Positions 45,563-55,800 of a stretch of 64,000 bases of DNA are shown piece after piece. The notes beneath the pieces were generated by a model. That model was not told the origin of the DNA, searched no databases, and saw only the letters and a list, made by a program, of their open reading frames with translations. Made by a program: the position numbers and the translations under genes. The stretch is from Streptomyces poonensis (lineage in GTDB: Bacteria; Actinomycetota; Actinomycetes; Streptomycetales; Streptomycetaceae). The DNA lies in assembly GCF_014650915.1 (NCBI RefSeq), contig NZ_BMVW01000017.1, forward strand, positions 108,635-172,634, read 5' to 3'. Each line of letters begins with the position of its first letter. Positions within the stretch are counted from its first letter, which is position 1.

Positions 45563-47365
45563 CTATCCTGCCCCCTCGTCCCCGAACAGGGCGAGGGCGG
45601 TGCCGACGAGGCCGATGTGGCTGAACGCCTGCGGGAAGTTGCCGAGCTGATGACCGGCCACCGGGTCGTACTCCTCCGCGAGCAGTCCCACGTCGTTGGC
45701 GAGCCCCACCAGCCGCTCGAACAGTTCGCGCGCCTCCTTGGTGCGGCCGGCCAGGTGCAGGGCGTCCGCGAGCCAGAACGAGCACACGAGGAAGGTGCCC
45801 TCGCCGCCCGGGAGGCCGTCGACGGATGTCTTCTCGGCGCTGTAACGGCGCAGGAAGCCGTTCTGGCCCAGCTCGTCGCGGACCGCCTCCATGGTGCCGA
45901 TCACCCGGGGATCGTCCGGTGGCAGGAAGCCGACGCGCGGTATCACCAGCAGCGCGGCGTCCAGCTCCTGCGAGCCGTAGAACTGCGTGAACGTGTTCCG
46001 CTCCGGGTCGTAGCCCCGCTCGCACACCTCGCGGTGGATCTCGTCGCGCAGCGCCCGCCAGCCGTCCAGGTCCCCCTCCAGCTGCGGCTCGGCCTCCAGG
46101 GTGCGTACGGCACGGTCGGCGGCCACCCAGGCCATCACCTTGGAGTGCACGAACTGGCGGCGCCCCCCGCGCACCTCCCACAGCCCCTCGTCCGGCTGCC
46201 GCCACGCCGTCCTCAGGAAGTCCATCAGGGCCACCTGCAGCCGCCACACGTGCGGCTCGGGGGGCAGTCCCGAAGCGCGGGCCAGCGACAGGGAGTTCAT
46301 GACCTCGCCGTACACGTCCAGCTGGAGCTGTGCCGCCGCGCCGTTGCCCACGCGGACCGGGGCCGAGTCGCGGAAGCCCGGCAGCCACGGCAACTCGTAC
46401 TCGTGCAGGCGCCGTTCACCGGCCAGCCCGTACATGATCCGCAGATCGGCCGGGTCCCCGGCGACCGCGCGGACCAGCCAGTCGCGCCAGGCCACGGCCT
46501 CCTCCTGGTAGCCGGCCGCGAGGAGCGCGCCCAGGGTGAGGGTGGAGTCGCGCAGCCAGCAGTAGCGGTAGTCCCAGTTGCGCACGCCGCCGACCAGTTC
46601 GGGGAGCGAGGTGGTGGCCGCCGCGACGATGCCGCCCGTCGGGGCGTAGATGAGGGCCTTGAGCGTGATCAGGGAACGGACGACCGCGTCCCGGTACGGG
46701 CCGTCGTAGCGGCAGTGGGACACCCACGCCCGCCAGTCCTCGACGCTGTGCCGGAGCGCTTCGTACGGGTCGACCAGGGGAGGGCGCGGCTCGTGCGAGG
46801 GGTGCCAGGTGAGGACGAAGGCGACCTTCTCGCCCGCCTCCACGGTGAACTCGGAGTGCGTGGCCCGGGCCTCGCCCCAGGTACGCACCTCCGGTTCGCT
46901 GCGCAGCCACACGGAGTCGGGACCCGCGACCGCCACCCGGTGGCCGTTGGTTCTGCGCACCCACGGCACGACCGAGCCGTAGTCGAAGCGCAGCCGGAGC
47001 GTGCTGCGCACGGTCACCCGGCCGGCCAGGCCCTCGACGATCCGGACGAGGTCGGGGGCGCGGTCGCGCTGGGGCATCAGATCCGTGACGCGGACGGTGC
47101 CTTCGGCCGTCTCCCATTCGGTGTCGAGGACCAGCGTGTCGGGGCGGTACGCGCGCCGGGTGCAGGCGCCCGCGCCTACGGGGGCGATCCGCCAGTGCCC
47201 GTTCTCCTCGGTGCCGAGCAGCGCCGCGAAGCACGCCGCCGAGTCGAAGCGCGGCAGGCACAGCCAGTCCACGGAGCCGTGCCGGCTGACCAGCGCGGCC
47301 GTCTGGTGGTCGCCGATGAGGGCGTAGTCCTCGATGCGGGGGTGGTCCTCGGTAAGGGGATGCAC
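45563..47365 (-). CDS. Glycoside hydrolase family 15 protein (trehalase/glucoamylase type)
   Basis: A 600-aa cytosolic enzyme. The N-terminal beta domain has RIEDYALIGDHQTAALVSRH and SVDWLCLPRFDSAACFA. The (alpha/alpha)6 domain has GGVRNWDYRYCWLRDSTLTL with the first catalytic acid region, QLDVYGEVMNSLS, and GEGTFLVCSFWLADALHLAG towards the end (second acid near LLAEEYDP). GH15 members of this form in actinobacteria are often trehalases. GTG 47365 is preferred; a TTG at 47398 would add 11 residues. The downstream SDR starts 6 bp after the stop. Confidence 0.9.
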   Translation of the reverse strand: MHPLTEDHPRIEDYALIGDHQTAALVSRHGSVDWLCLPRFDSAACFAALLGTEENGHWRIAPVGAGACTRRAYRPDTLVLDTEWETAEGTVRVTDLMPQRDRAPDLVRIVEGLAGRVTVRSTLRLRFDYGSVVPWVRRTNGHRVAVAGPDSVWLRSEPEVRTWGEARATHSEFTVEAGEKVAFVLTWHPSHEPRPPLVDPYEALRHSVEDWRAWVSHCRYDGPYRDAVVRSLITLKALIYAPTGGIVAAATTSLPELVGGVRNWDYRYCWLRDSTLTLGALLAAGYQEEAVAWRDWLVRAVAGDPADLRIMYGLAGERRLHEYELPWLPGFRDSAPVRVGNGAAAQLQLDVYGEVMNSLSLARASGLPPEPHVWRLQVALMDFLRTAWRQPDEGLWEVRGGRRQFVHSKVMAWVAADRAVRTLEAEPQLEGDLDGWRALRDEIHREVCERGYDPERNTFTQFYGSQELDAALLVIPRVGFLPPDDPRVIGTMEAVRDELGQNGFLRRYSAEKTSVDGLPGGEGTFLVCSFWLADALHLAGRTKEARELFERLVGLANDVGLLAEEYDPVAGHQLGNFPQAFSHIGLVGTALALFGDEGAG

Positions 47366-47421
47366 GGCTGCCGTCTTCCCTGCGACCCGGGTGATCAATC
47401 CGCCGCGTGGGCGGGGGTGCC

Positions 47422-48225
47422 CTACACCGCGGCGGGCGCCGCCTCCTTCTCACCCTCGTTCTCGGCCTCGGCGGCCGCCGCCTCGCGGTCGCGGCGCTCG
47501 CGGCGGACCAGGATCACCCAGCCCACGGGGACGCCCGCGGCGAACAGCCACCACTGGACGGCGTACGCCATGTGCGGGCCGATGCTGCCGTGGTCCGGCT
47601 CGGGGATCAGCTCCGGGCTGCCGCCCTGGGGCTTCGGCGAGGTCAGCTCGATGTAGCCGCCGAGGACCTCCCGGCCCAGGAGTTCGGCCTGCTGCTCGCT
47701 GTTGATCAGCATCACCTGGCGGTCGGGAAGGCCCTTGAGGTCCTTGATGCCGCTCTCGGCGGTCGTCTGGTCGGGCATCAGCCGCCCGGTGACCGTGATC
47801 TCGCCCCGCGCGGGCGCGGGGATGTCGGGGAACTCGGTCTGGGCGCCGTCCGCGGGGATCCAGCCCCGGTTGACCAGGAGGACCCGGCCGTCGTCCAGCA
47901 CGAACGGGGTGAGGACGTGGTAGCCGACCTTGTCGTCGGCGTTCGTCCGGCGCCGGACCACGACCTCGTGCCCGGTGTCGAACCGGCCCTTCGCCGTCAC
48001 CGAGCGGTACAGGTCCTTGTCCTCGTCGATGGTGGCACCGGGCGCGGTCAGCGACTCCACGGACACCGGATCGGCGCTCAGGGAGTCGGAGATCACCTTG
48101 TTCAGCGCGACCCGGTGCTCATGGCGGTGCAGCTGCCAAAAGCCCAACTCGATCATCGTCGGGATGAGCGCGAGCACGACGAGGGTGACGATCACCCACT
48201 GCCGGGACAACAGGAAGCGGTACAC
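47422..48225 (-). CDS. SURF1-family cytochrome oxidase assembly protein
   Basis: A 267-aa membrane protein. An N-terminal helix (FLLSRQWVIVTLVVLALIPT) is followed by the SURF1 motif LGFWQLHRHEHR. An extracytoplasmic domain has VLLVNRGWIPADG. A C-terminal helix MAYAVQWWLFAAGVPVGWVI and charged tail close it. It assists haem aa3 oxidase assembly. Start is GTG 48225, preceded by ATAAGG; longer frames read into non-coding DNA. Confidence 0.9.
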   Translation of the reverse strand: MYRFLLSRQWVIVTLVVLALIPTMIELGFWQLHRHEHRVALNKVISDSLSADPVSVESLTAPGATIDEDKDLYRSVTAKGRFDTGHEVVVRRRTNADDKVGYHVLTPFVLDDGRVLLVNRGWIPADGAQTEFPDIPAPARGEITVTGRLMPDQTTAESGIKDLKGLPDRQVMLINSEQQAELLGREVLGGYIELTSPKPQGGSPELIPEPDHGSIGPHMAYAVQWWLFAAGVPVGWVILVRRERRDREAAAAEAENEGEKEAAPAAV

Positions 48226-48429
48226 CTTATGACCGTACCTCGCATGAATCGGCCCTCGGCAGGCAGGTCCCGTCGAGGGCCGCGAACCCCGCGCCGGCGG
48301 GGAGCACATACCCGGCATGTAGGGGCATGGGGTATGCCGCGGACCACCTCCGCATCGGCGGAGAACGATGCGCGTACTGCCGCGGCGCGGTGTGCAACGG
48401 CGGATCGGCCTCGACGGTCACGCACACGC

Positions 48430-48663
48430 TCAGACCCTGTCGGCGACCCCCGCCTTTCCCTCCTCACGGGCGCAGTGCGCACAGCAGTACCACCGGCCGT
48501 CCGCCTCCACGCCCTGGTTGACGATCGGTGCGCGGCAGTGCTCGCAGACGGGGGCCATGCGGTGGATCGCGCAGGCGAAGCAGTCGAAGACATGCACCGC
48601 GCCCTGCGCGTGCACCTCGAAGGTCATGCCGTACTCATTGCCGCAGACTTCACAACGTGCCAT
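48430..48663 (-). CDS. Small zinc-ribbon / prokaryotic metallothionein-like protein
   Basis: A 77-aa Cys/His-rich protein with CxxC pairs: CEVC near residue 4, CFAC near 29, CEHC near 40 and CCAHC near 57, plus His residues. This is the pattern of the actinobacterial prokaryotic-metallothionein family. ATG 48663. The Cys clusters would hold two zinc ions; the role is unknown. It lies between the exonuclease and SURF1 genes with a 204-bp gap below. Confidence 0.8.
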   Translation of the reverse strand: MARCEVCGNEYGMTFEVHAQGAVHVFDCFACAIHRMAPVCEHCRAPIVNQGVEADGRWYCCAHCAREEGKAGVADRV

Positions 48664-48760
48664 GCGCCACAGCGTGCGGGGCGCGGGGCGGCACGGGCGA
48701 GCGGGTGCCGGGCGAGTCGCCCGGCAATCACCCGTACGTCCGTCAACGCCGGCGCGGCCG

Positions 48761-49738
48761 TCACTCCTCCGACGCCGGCTCCACATCGCGCAGCAGCTGC
48801 CCGAAGGCCGCCTCGTCGATCACCGGTGTCCCGTACTGCCGCGCCCTGACCACCTTCGACGTGCCCGAGTCCGGGTCGTTGGTGACGAGGAGGCTGGTCA
48901 GCCGGGACAGGCTCGTCGCGACGTGGAGCCCGGCCTCGGTCGCGCGGTCCTCCAGCAGCTCCCGGTCGACCGAGGTGTCCCCGGAGAAGGCGACCCGCAT
49001 GCCCTGTTTGAGCGGTTTGCCCTCTTCGTAGCGGCCCGGGTTGGGGTACGGGCAGGCGGGGCGTCTGCGGGACGCGCGCCAACTGCCCGGCCGGTAGCCC
49101 CCCGAGGGCTGCCGGCCGATGAGCGGTGTGGCCGACCATTCGGTGAGCGGGCGGCACTCCAGCAGCGGAAGCCGCACGCCCTTGCTCACGGCCGCGTGCA
49201 GGCTCGGCCGGAACGCCTCCGCGAGCACGCGCGCGTCGTCCAGCGCGTGGTGCGCCCGCTGCTGGACCACGCCGAAGTGGGCGGCCAGCGACTCCAGCTT
49301 GTGGTTCGGCAGCGGCAGGGCGAGCTCCTTGGAGAGCGCGATGGTGCACAGCCGCTGCTTCACCGGGGGCCTGCGCTCCGCGCGCGCGTACTCCCGGGCG
49401 ATCATCGACCAGTCGAAGACCGCGTTGTGCGCGACGAGCACACGGCCGTCCAGCCGTGCGGCGAACTCGTCGGCGATGTCCCCGAAGAGCGGGGCGCCCT
49501 CGAGCATCTCGCTCGTCAGGCCGTGGATCCACACCGGGCCCGGGTCCCGCTCCGGGTTGACCATCGTGTACCAGTGGTCCTCGACCTCGCCGCGCTCGTC
49601 CAGCCGGTAGACGGCGGCGGAGATGATCCGGTCGTCCCGGGCCAGGCCGGTGGTCTCCACGTCGACGACCGCGTACCCCTTGGGATACGCGGTCGGCCAG
49701 GGAGTGTCGGACGCCGCGGTCGTACGGTCTTCGAGCAT
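48761..49738 (-). CDS. DEDDh exonuclease with C-terminal BRCT domain (DnaQ-like)
   Basis: A 325-aa protein. Residues ~15-185 form a 3'-5' exonuclease of the Pol III epsilon type: AVVDVETTGLARDD (Asp/Glu), VAHNAVFDWSM (Asp), and QRAHHALDDARVLAEAF (His/Asp). A linker ends at GRYEEGKPLKQG, then a BRCT domain (~235-320) with MRVAFSGDTSVDRELLEDRA and VTNDPDSGTSKVVRARQ. Such fusions occur in actinobacteria, likely for DNA repair or RNA trimming. ATG 49738. Confidence 0.9.
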   Translation of the reverse strand: MLEDRTTAASDTPWPTAYPKGYAVVDVETTGLARDDRIISAAVYRLDERGEVEDHWYTMVNPERDPGPVWIHGLTSEMLEGAPLFGDIADEFAARLDGRVLVAHNAVFDWSMIAREYARAERRPPVKQRLCTIALSKELALPLPNHKLESLAAHFGVVQQRAHHALDDARVLAEAFRPSLHAAVSKGVRLPLLECRPLTEWSATPLIGRQPSGGYRPGSWRASRRRPACPYPNPGRYEEGKPLKQGMRVAFSGDTSVDRELLEDRATEAGLHVATSLSRLTSLLVTNDPDSGTSKVVRARQYGTPVIDEAAFGQLLRDVEPASEE

Positions 49739-49971
49739 GGTCACTGAGGATACGGGCCACGACTGACAGTCCGGTCGCCACCGCCCTGAGCCGGGCCCCG
49801 GCGCACCGGCGCACGCGGATGCGCGGCCCGGTTCTCCGTCCACCGCCGGGGAGTTGGCCGCGGGGGCGCGACCGCTAGCTGCAGCCCGGCAAACCACCAG
49901 CAGTCACCCGCACCCAGGACATCCCGGACTGTTCCGACAAGCGGCCAGGAACTGACCGGCGTCACGGACCG

Positions 49972-52620
49972 TCAGCCCAGCGCCGCCACGAGATCGCCCG
50001 CCGTCAGCGGTTCCAGTCCGCAGCCGTCCACCGGGCCGGGCAGCAGCCGGTACACGGCGCCTGTAGCCCCCTCCGGCGCGACCCTGCCCTCCAGGAGCGC
50101 CAGCAGCGCGTGCTTCCGGCCGGCGGCCTCGGCGGCGAGCGCCATGAGCGCCTCGGCGCCGTCCGCCGGGCGGCGCCGCTCGGGCGGTTCCAGGGAGCGG
50201 ACGCGGGCGGCGAACGCCACGTCCGGTTCGCCGTCCCGGCGCCGGTAGTGCCACAGCTCGTCCGCCGCTCCCGTCGCCGTCGAGGGGGCGCGGTGGACCA
50301 CCGCGACCTCGTCCGTGCGGGCCGCCGCGTGCCAGACCGCGAGATCCCACAGCGTCGTCCGGCCGGTGGCGAAGTACTGGAACAGGTCGCGGGCGACACG
50401 GCCCAGGTCGGCGCTGTGCCGGTGCACGCTGTGGTAGCCCTCGGAGGCGGACAGGTGCAGGTCCGTCCACAGGAACGTGCGCCGCTCCAGGTCCACCAGC
50501 AGGGGCACGTGGATACGGGAGTCACCCTCCAGGTCGTACCGCTGACGCACCGTCCGGGGCTGGAAGGCGGAGGTGCGGCCGGCCCTGGACGGCAGTGCCA
50601 TGAATCCGGCGAACGCGTCGACGAGTTCCTCGAACGGGATGTTGTTGTAGCTGAAGACGACCGGCACGGCGAACCGTATGCGCCCGTCGGAGAGGGCCGC
50701 GAGATCCAGGTCCACGTACTCGGTGGCGCCGTCCGGCGCCGGTGCCGAGGTCAGGTCCCCGGAGTGGACGGCGGCCCGCTTGCCGTGCACGAGGTGTGTG
50801 TAGTCGCACAGCCCCGCGAACGTCCAGTCCTCGTGGTAGAGGGCGACGGACAGGTCCAGGTCGACGCGGCTCCTCTCGGGCTGCGTCCAGTGCAGGAAGA
50901 GCCGCAGCACCTCGCCCTCGGGCAGCGGCTGTGTGCTGCCGCGCGGCACCGAGACCAGGGCTTTCGCCGAGGCCCCTTCGGCCGAGGGCACATGCAGGTC
51001 CCCGAGACGCGAGTCCAGGACGGAGACGTCGAAACGGGAAGCGGCGGACAGCCGGCGCAGCGCCTCGGTCTCCAGCAGCGCGCACACCGCGCCTGTCACC
51101 CGCGGCGACAGCGGGGCCCTGGTGTCCTGGGAGGTGTACGCGTGCGTCACGTGGCCGCGCGGGAAGAACACCCGCCGCTCGCCGGCCACGTCGCGGACCC
51201 GCAGCCGGCCGAGCGCCGCGAGCAGCGGCCCGGGCCCGGCCTTGGGCAGCACTCGCCGCAGCGTGCCGGCGAAGCCGTCCGGCAGGTCGTCCAGGGCGTG
51301 CAGGCGCAGCAGGTGGTCGAGTCGGCGCAGCAGTTCGCCGGGGCGCTGGGACAGCAGGGCGAGAGCGGCGTCGAAGTCCCTGTCCCGCAGGGCCTGTTCG
51401 GTGCGGGCGGCCCAGGTGTCGGCCTTGATGCGTGTCCCGTCCACGCGTACCGCCCCGGGGTGCTCGGCCGCCGTGCGCAGCAGTGCCTCGCCCAGGGGGT
51501 CGCCGGGTCCGCCGGGTCCGCCGGATCCGCCGGATCCGCCGGATCCGCCGGAGACAGCAGTGCCGCGCAGCACGGCGAAGGCGAGGGCCGCCCTGGGGCG
51601 GCGCGTGTGCTGCTCGTAGGGGTGCAGGATCTCGGCGGCGTGCTTCCAGGCCACCGGATGCCGCAGCACGTCCTCGACCAGCGTGGACGCCTCGAAACCG
51701 TCGAGCACCTCCAGCAGCCGGCGGCGCAGCGGGCGCGGCAGCGTGCGGAAGCGGCGGGGTGCGAGGAGGTCGGCCTCGCCGCCGGACCAGACCTGCAGCA
51801 ACCGCAGGACGTCGGTCGCGGTGGTCAGGTGCGCGGCGAGCAGCGGGAGCGCCGCCTCGCGCGTACGCCGGTCGAGCAGCAGCGAGCCCAGCACCAGGGC
51901 CTTGGTCTCACGCACCGGGATGTCCCCGGGCAGCCAGTCCAGCGTGGCGGGGGCGTTCCCCAGCAGCAGCTTGACGTCGTCGCGGTCCTGCGGCGGCAGC
52001 GGAGTACGTCGCTCCAGCAGCCGCAGCAGGGCCCTGACCGTGTCCGCCTGCCGGTCGGTGCCGAGGTCGAGGAGCTTCAGCGGACCCCACGGGACGTCCG
52101 GCCGGTCCGCGGGCATGCCGGGCTTCAGGAACGGGTCGTCGCGATCGATCCGGCGGTGGCACAGCGGGCAGCCCGCGTAGTCGGTGCCGTCCCAGCAGCC
52201 GTGGCACACCAGGTGGGCGCAGGGGGAGACGGGGTGCACGCTGCCGACCGTGCCGCACAGCACGCACGGCTGGGCCGGCGACTGGAGCAGCAGGACGAAG
52301 ACGCGGTCGACGTACAGGCGGAGCGTGTCATCGGGCACCGACGCCGGGAAGGCGCGGAACAGCGGCATGTGCGTGCGGTCGGCGCCCAGCTCGGCGTCGA
52401 TCGCACGGATCAGCTCGCCGCCCGCCTCGGCCAGTCCCGCCGGACCGAGCCAGCCGAGCGCGGCACGCAGCCGGGCCGTCAGTGCGAAACCCCGGTCGAG
52501 CAGCTCGGCTTCGAGCGCGACCAGCCCCTCGGCCGTCGACGGGCCGCCCGGGCGCGGCCCGGCCTGGTCGACGTACACGGTACGGAGGCGGCGGAGCAGC
52601 ACGGACGACAGCACGGACAA
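49972..52620 (-). CDS. RING-domain protein with TerD-like C-terminal half (MXAN_6230/SCO0854 family)
   Basis: An 882-aa protein. A textbook C3HC4 RING lies at residues 119-154: C119-x2-C122, C134-x-H136, C139-x2-C142, C151-x2-C154. The middle (~160-490) is helical and repeat-like, with a Gly/Ser linker from 9-bp repeats. Residues ~560-700 resemble TerD modules (RVDLDLSVALYHEDWTFAG; YVDLDLAALSDGRIRFAVPV), and two beta domains end it. RING domains recruit ubiquitin-like conjugating enzymes in eukaryotes; the bacterial role is unknown. I recall the family name from NCBI models. TTG 52620 follows GGGGGA; GTG 52614 is possible. It is divergent from the caspase-Hsp90 gene across 277 bp that likely hold both promoters. 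Confidence 0.8.
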   Translation of the reverse strand: MSVLSSVLLRRLRTVYVDQAGPRPGGPSTAEGLVALEAELLDRGFALTARLRAALGWLGPAGLAEAGGELIRAIDAELGADRTHMPLFRAFPASVPDDTLRLYVDRVFVLLLQSPAQPCVLCGTVGSVHPVSPCAHLVCHGCWDGTDYAGCPLCHRRIDRDDPFLKPGMPADRPDVPWGPLKLLDLGTDRQADTVRALLRLLERRTPLPPQDRDDVKLLLGNAPATLDWLPGDIPVRETKALVLGSLLLDRRTREAALPLLAAHLTTATDVLRLLQVWSGGEADLLAPRRFRTLPRPLRRRLLEVLDGFEASTLVEDVLRHPVAWKHAAEILHPYEQHTRRPRAALAFAVLRGTAVSGGSGGSGGSGGPGGPGDPLGEALLRTAAEHPGAVRVDGTRIKADTWAARTEQALRDRDFDAALALLSQRPGELLRRLDHLLRLHALDDLPDGFAGTLRRVLPKAGPGPLLAALGRLRVRDVAGERRVFFPRGHVTHAYTSQDTRAPLSPRVTGAVCALLETEALRRLSAASRFDVSVLDSRLGDLHVPSAEGASAKALVSVPRGSTQPLPEGEVLRLFLHWTQPERSRVDLDLSVALYHEDWTFAGLCDYTHLVHGKRAAVHSGDLTSAPAPDGATEYVDLDLAALSDGRIRFAVPVVFSYNNIPFEELVDAFAGFMALPSRAGRTSAFQPRTVRQRYDLEGDSRIHVPLLVDLERRTFLWTDLHLSASEGYHSVHRHSADLGRVARDLFQYFATGRTTLWDLAVWHAAARTDEVAVVHRAPSTATGAADELWHYRRRDGEPDVAFAARVRSLEPPERRRPADGAEALMALAAEAAGRKHALLALLEGRVAPEGATGAVYRLLPGPVDGCGLEPLTAGDLVAALG
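51496..51552. repeat. 9-bp GGATCCGCC repeat encoding a Gly/Ser linker
   Basis: About six units of (G)GATCCGCC / GGGTCCGCC in frame inside the RING gene, coding for SGGSGGSGGPGGPG on the minus strand. Three GATC sites are created within 27 bp. Confidence 0.85.
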
Positions 52621-52897
52621 ACGGATTCCCCCGGAAGAAGTCTGTGAGTGAGGCGGGGGCGGAGAGTGAGCGCGCTACAGGAGTCATAGAAAGAGAGAGA
52701 AGGAAGCACGCTTGCGGAGCCGCCCCCGCGATCACGACTCTAGGATCCGGCGGTCGCCCGGCGCCACTCGTTTTCGCCACGCCGGTCTCCCCGAGCGCAC
52801 GGCTTCCGCTCCGCACCGTCCGCGGCGCGTGTCCCGCCGCCCTCGCTGTGTCATTCTGACCGGCGGCGCGGCGAGTTCTTCGGGGAGGCGGGCGGGC

Positions 52898-55800
52898 ATG
52901 GGGGAGAGCAGACGGGCACTGATCGTGGCCGTTCCGCAGTACGAACTGTCGGACCACTTCGAGGACCTGTCGGACACGGTCGGCCACGACGTCGAGCTGA
53001 TGACCGCATCCCTGCGCTCCTCCGGCTACAGCGTCGAACTCATAGGGGCGGAACCCGGGGACCCGGCCGGGCGCTCGCGCATACTCAGCGCGGTCAGCCG
53101 CGTGTGCGCCACGGCGCCGGAGGACGGCACCGTCCTCGTCCATTTCACCGGACACGGTCTCTCGGTTGACGGCGCCGACCACCTCGTTCCCGCCGACGCC
53201 CAGCTGACCTGGGAGACGACTCCTCCCCGGGTCGCCGTCGACAGCCTCATCGGCCTCGATCTGTCCAGGATGCTGCGGGGGTGCCAGGCCGGCACCGTCC
53301 TGCTCACCGTCGACGCCTGCCGGGACGCGCTCGGTGGCGAGTCCTCGGGAGGCCGCGCGACGGTGTTCCCCGCCGGCCGGGACCGGGTCGCCGTCCTCTT
53401 CGGCTGCGGTCCGGGCCAGACCTGCGGAGCGGACGAGGAGTCGGGCAGCCACTTCTCCCGGGCGCTCGCCGAGGCCCTGCACGCCGACACCTCCCCGCGT
53501 ACGGTCGCCGAGGTCATCGCCCACACCGTCCGCAGGACCGCCGAGTTCGCCAGGGCGGCCCGGCAGAAGCAGACCCCCACCGCGCACTACGCGCCGAGTG
53601 GTCATGAGGCGATGGGCGAGGTCGTCCTGTGCACCGGCCGCACCCTCCAGGAGGAGTGGACCACGGCCGTCCGCGACCCTGAGTTGTGGGCGGCCGTCGC
53701 CTGCGACGACGAGCGCCGCGCGGAACTCCAGCAGGCGCTGGTCCGGCTGACGGGGGAGTGCGCCAAGTGGCGTCGAACAGGTCACGCCGCCGTCCCCGAC
53801 CCCTGGGCGGACGACGACTACCCCGTACGCGTCCTCTCCCGCGGGCTGCGTCCCCTGCTCGCCCCCTCGCAGACCCAGGGCGGACCGGTCCTGGACGCCG
53901 GGGAGCTCACCGCGCTGGCCGCGGCACCGTTTGTCCGCGAGGCGGTGTACGCCATGGGTCTCAAGGGCGTGGCCGCGGCCGACCCCTTCCGGCTCGAACC
54001 GGCCACCGGCGACCTGGCCCGGGACCCGGAACGGGCCGACCTCGAGCACACGTTCGCCGCGCACGCGCTGCTCCGGCGCAAGGGGCGTGAACTGGCCGGG
54101 CGGAAACGGACCGAGGACGCGGGGGCCGTGGCCGCCTGGCTCGTGCACCGGCATGTGAGCGGCAAGGAGGAGCTGTGGGACAAGTACGCCCCGCAGCTGC
54201 TCGCCCCCCTGGCCAAGGCGATGATCGGAGCGGACGCCCCGTCGGCCCGGATCGGTGAGCTCACCGACGAGCTCGTGCGTGTCTGCCGGCAGACCGCACT
54301 CATTCCGGCACGGCCGTACGAGGGGGAACGGGAGCCCGCCGAGGCCCGCTGGCGCCTGGACGAACTCGTCTGCCCGGACGGGACGCCGGAGTGCTGGCGC
54401 CCTCGCGAACTGTCCTGGCTGATCGGCGTCGCCGGTCTGCTGGGCGGTGATCCGCGGCAGCTCCCCGGGGTCCTCGTCGACAACATCGGCATCACGGACG
54501 GCCTGAGCCCGGACCGGGCCGTCGCCGCGGTACGGCAGCTGCGCTGGGCCCGCGACCGGCTGGACAAGGGGCTCGACCTCGACCTGGCCTGCCCGCACCC
54601 GGCGGTGCACGCCGGTTTGGAGGCCCTGACGGACTGGGCCGACGAGGCCGTTCAGAACATCCGCCGGCATGCCGGTCCCTCCGGGCCCACCGGCCTCTTG
54701 GCCCATCTCCCTGACCGGGTCACGTGCGGCAGGCTGCGCCCCCAGTACGACGTGGCGACCAAGGGCGACGCCTACGGAGTGCCGCTGATGAGGTTCGGTC
54801 TTGCCGAGGACGAGACGCGCGAACTCCTCATGGGCACCCGGCTCTACGGCAACCGCGCGCTCGCCCTGCGGGAGCTGTACCAGAACGCCCTCGACGCCTG
54901 CCGCTACCGTCAGGCCCGGTACCGGTACGGTCAGGTGGCCCACGGCGTCCCGTACGCCTGGAAGGGCGACATCGTCTTCCGGCGGGGCACCGACGAGGAC
55001 GGCCGCCCCTACGTGGAGTGCGAGGACAACGGCGTCGGCATGGGGCACGAGACGCTCCGCGGCACCTTCGCGCGCGCGGGACGGCGTTTCGAGCAGTCCC
55101 GCGAGTACCGCAGGGAACAGGCCCGGTGGCGCCGGGCCGACCCGGACCTGCGCATCTTCCCCAACAGCCGCTTCGGCATCGGCGTCTTCAGCTACTTCAT
55201 GCTGGCCGACGAGATCAGCATCTGGACCCGCGCCACCGACGAGTACGGGCGCCCGGAGGCGAACGGCGGACTGCGGGTCGACATCGCCTCCAGCGGCAGC
55301 CTGTTCCGCATTCGCAGGAGCGAGGAGGCACAGCCGGGCGGGGGGACGCGGGTACGACTCTATCTGCAGGCGGACGACGTGGACGTGGCCGGGGAGCTCG
55401 GCAAACACGTCTGGCGCACCGACTTCGGCATGCGCGTGGAGCGGGACGGCGAGGTCGTGCGGACCTGGGAGGAGGAGGCGCTCCACTACTTCGGGGATCA
55501 CACACGGCCGGTGGCTGCGGGGGCGGACATCTGGTTCGTGGAAGGGCTGGGGTGTCTGCTGGTGGACGGGGTGCTGGTGGACGCGGACGGGATGAGCGAG
55601 GAGGAGCATGGCAGCGCGAGGGACTGGCTGGGGGCCGCGGGTCGTTCCTTCCGCCGCGCATCCGGACGTGACCGCCGCGACTGGCATGCGATGGGCGGCC
55701 ATCCTTTCGGGTGCGTAGTGGACCTCCGGGGGGTCCACGCGCCGGACATCAGCACCAACAGAAACAGTCTGCTCTCCTACGACGGATCCTGGGCCGACGA

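Noticed and set aside
48226..48429. Small gene between SURF1 and the zinc-ribbon gene
   Set aside because: Short frames on both strands have no ribosome site or conserved pattern.
49739..49971. Mobile-element end or tRNA in the gap next to the RING gene
   Set aside because: No inverted repeats, target duplications or cloverleaf could be seen.
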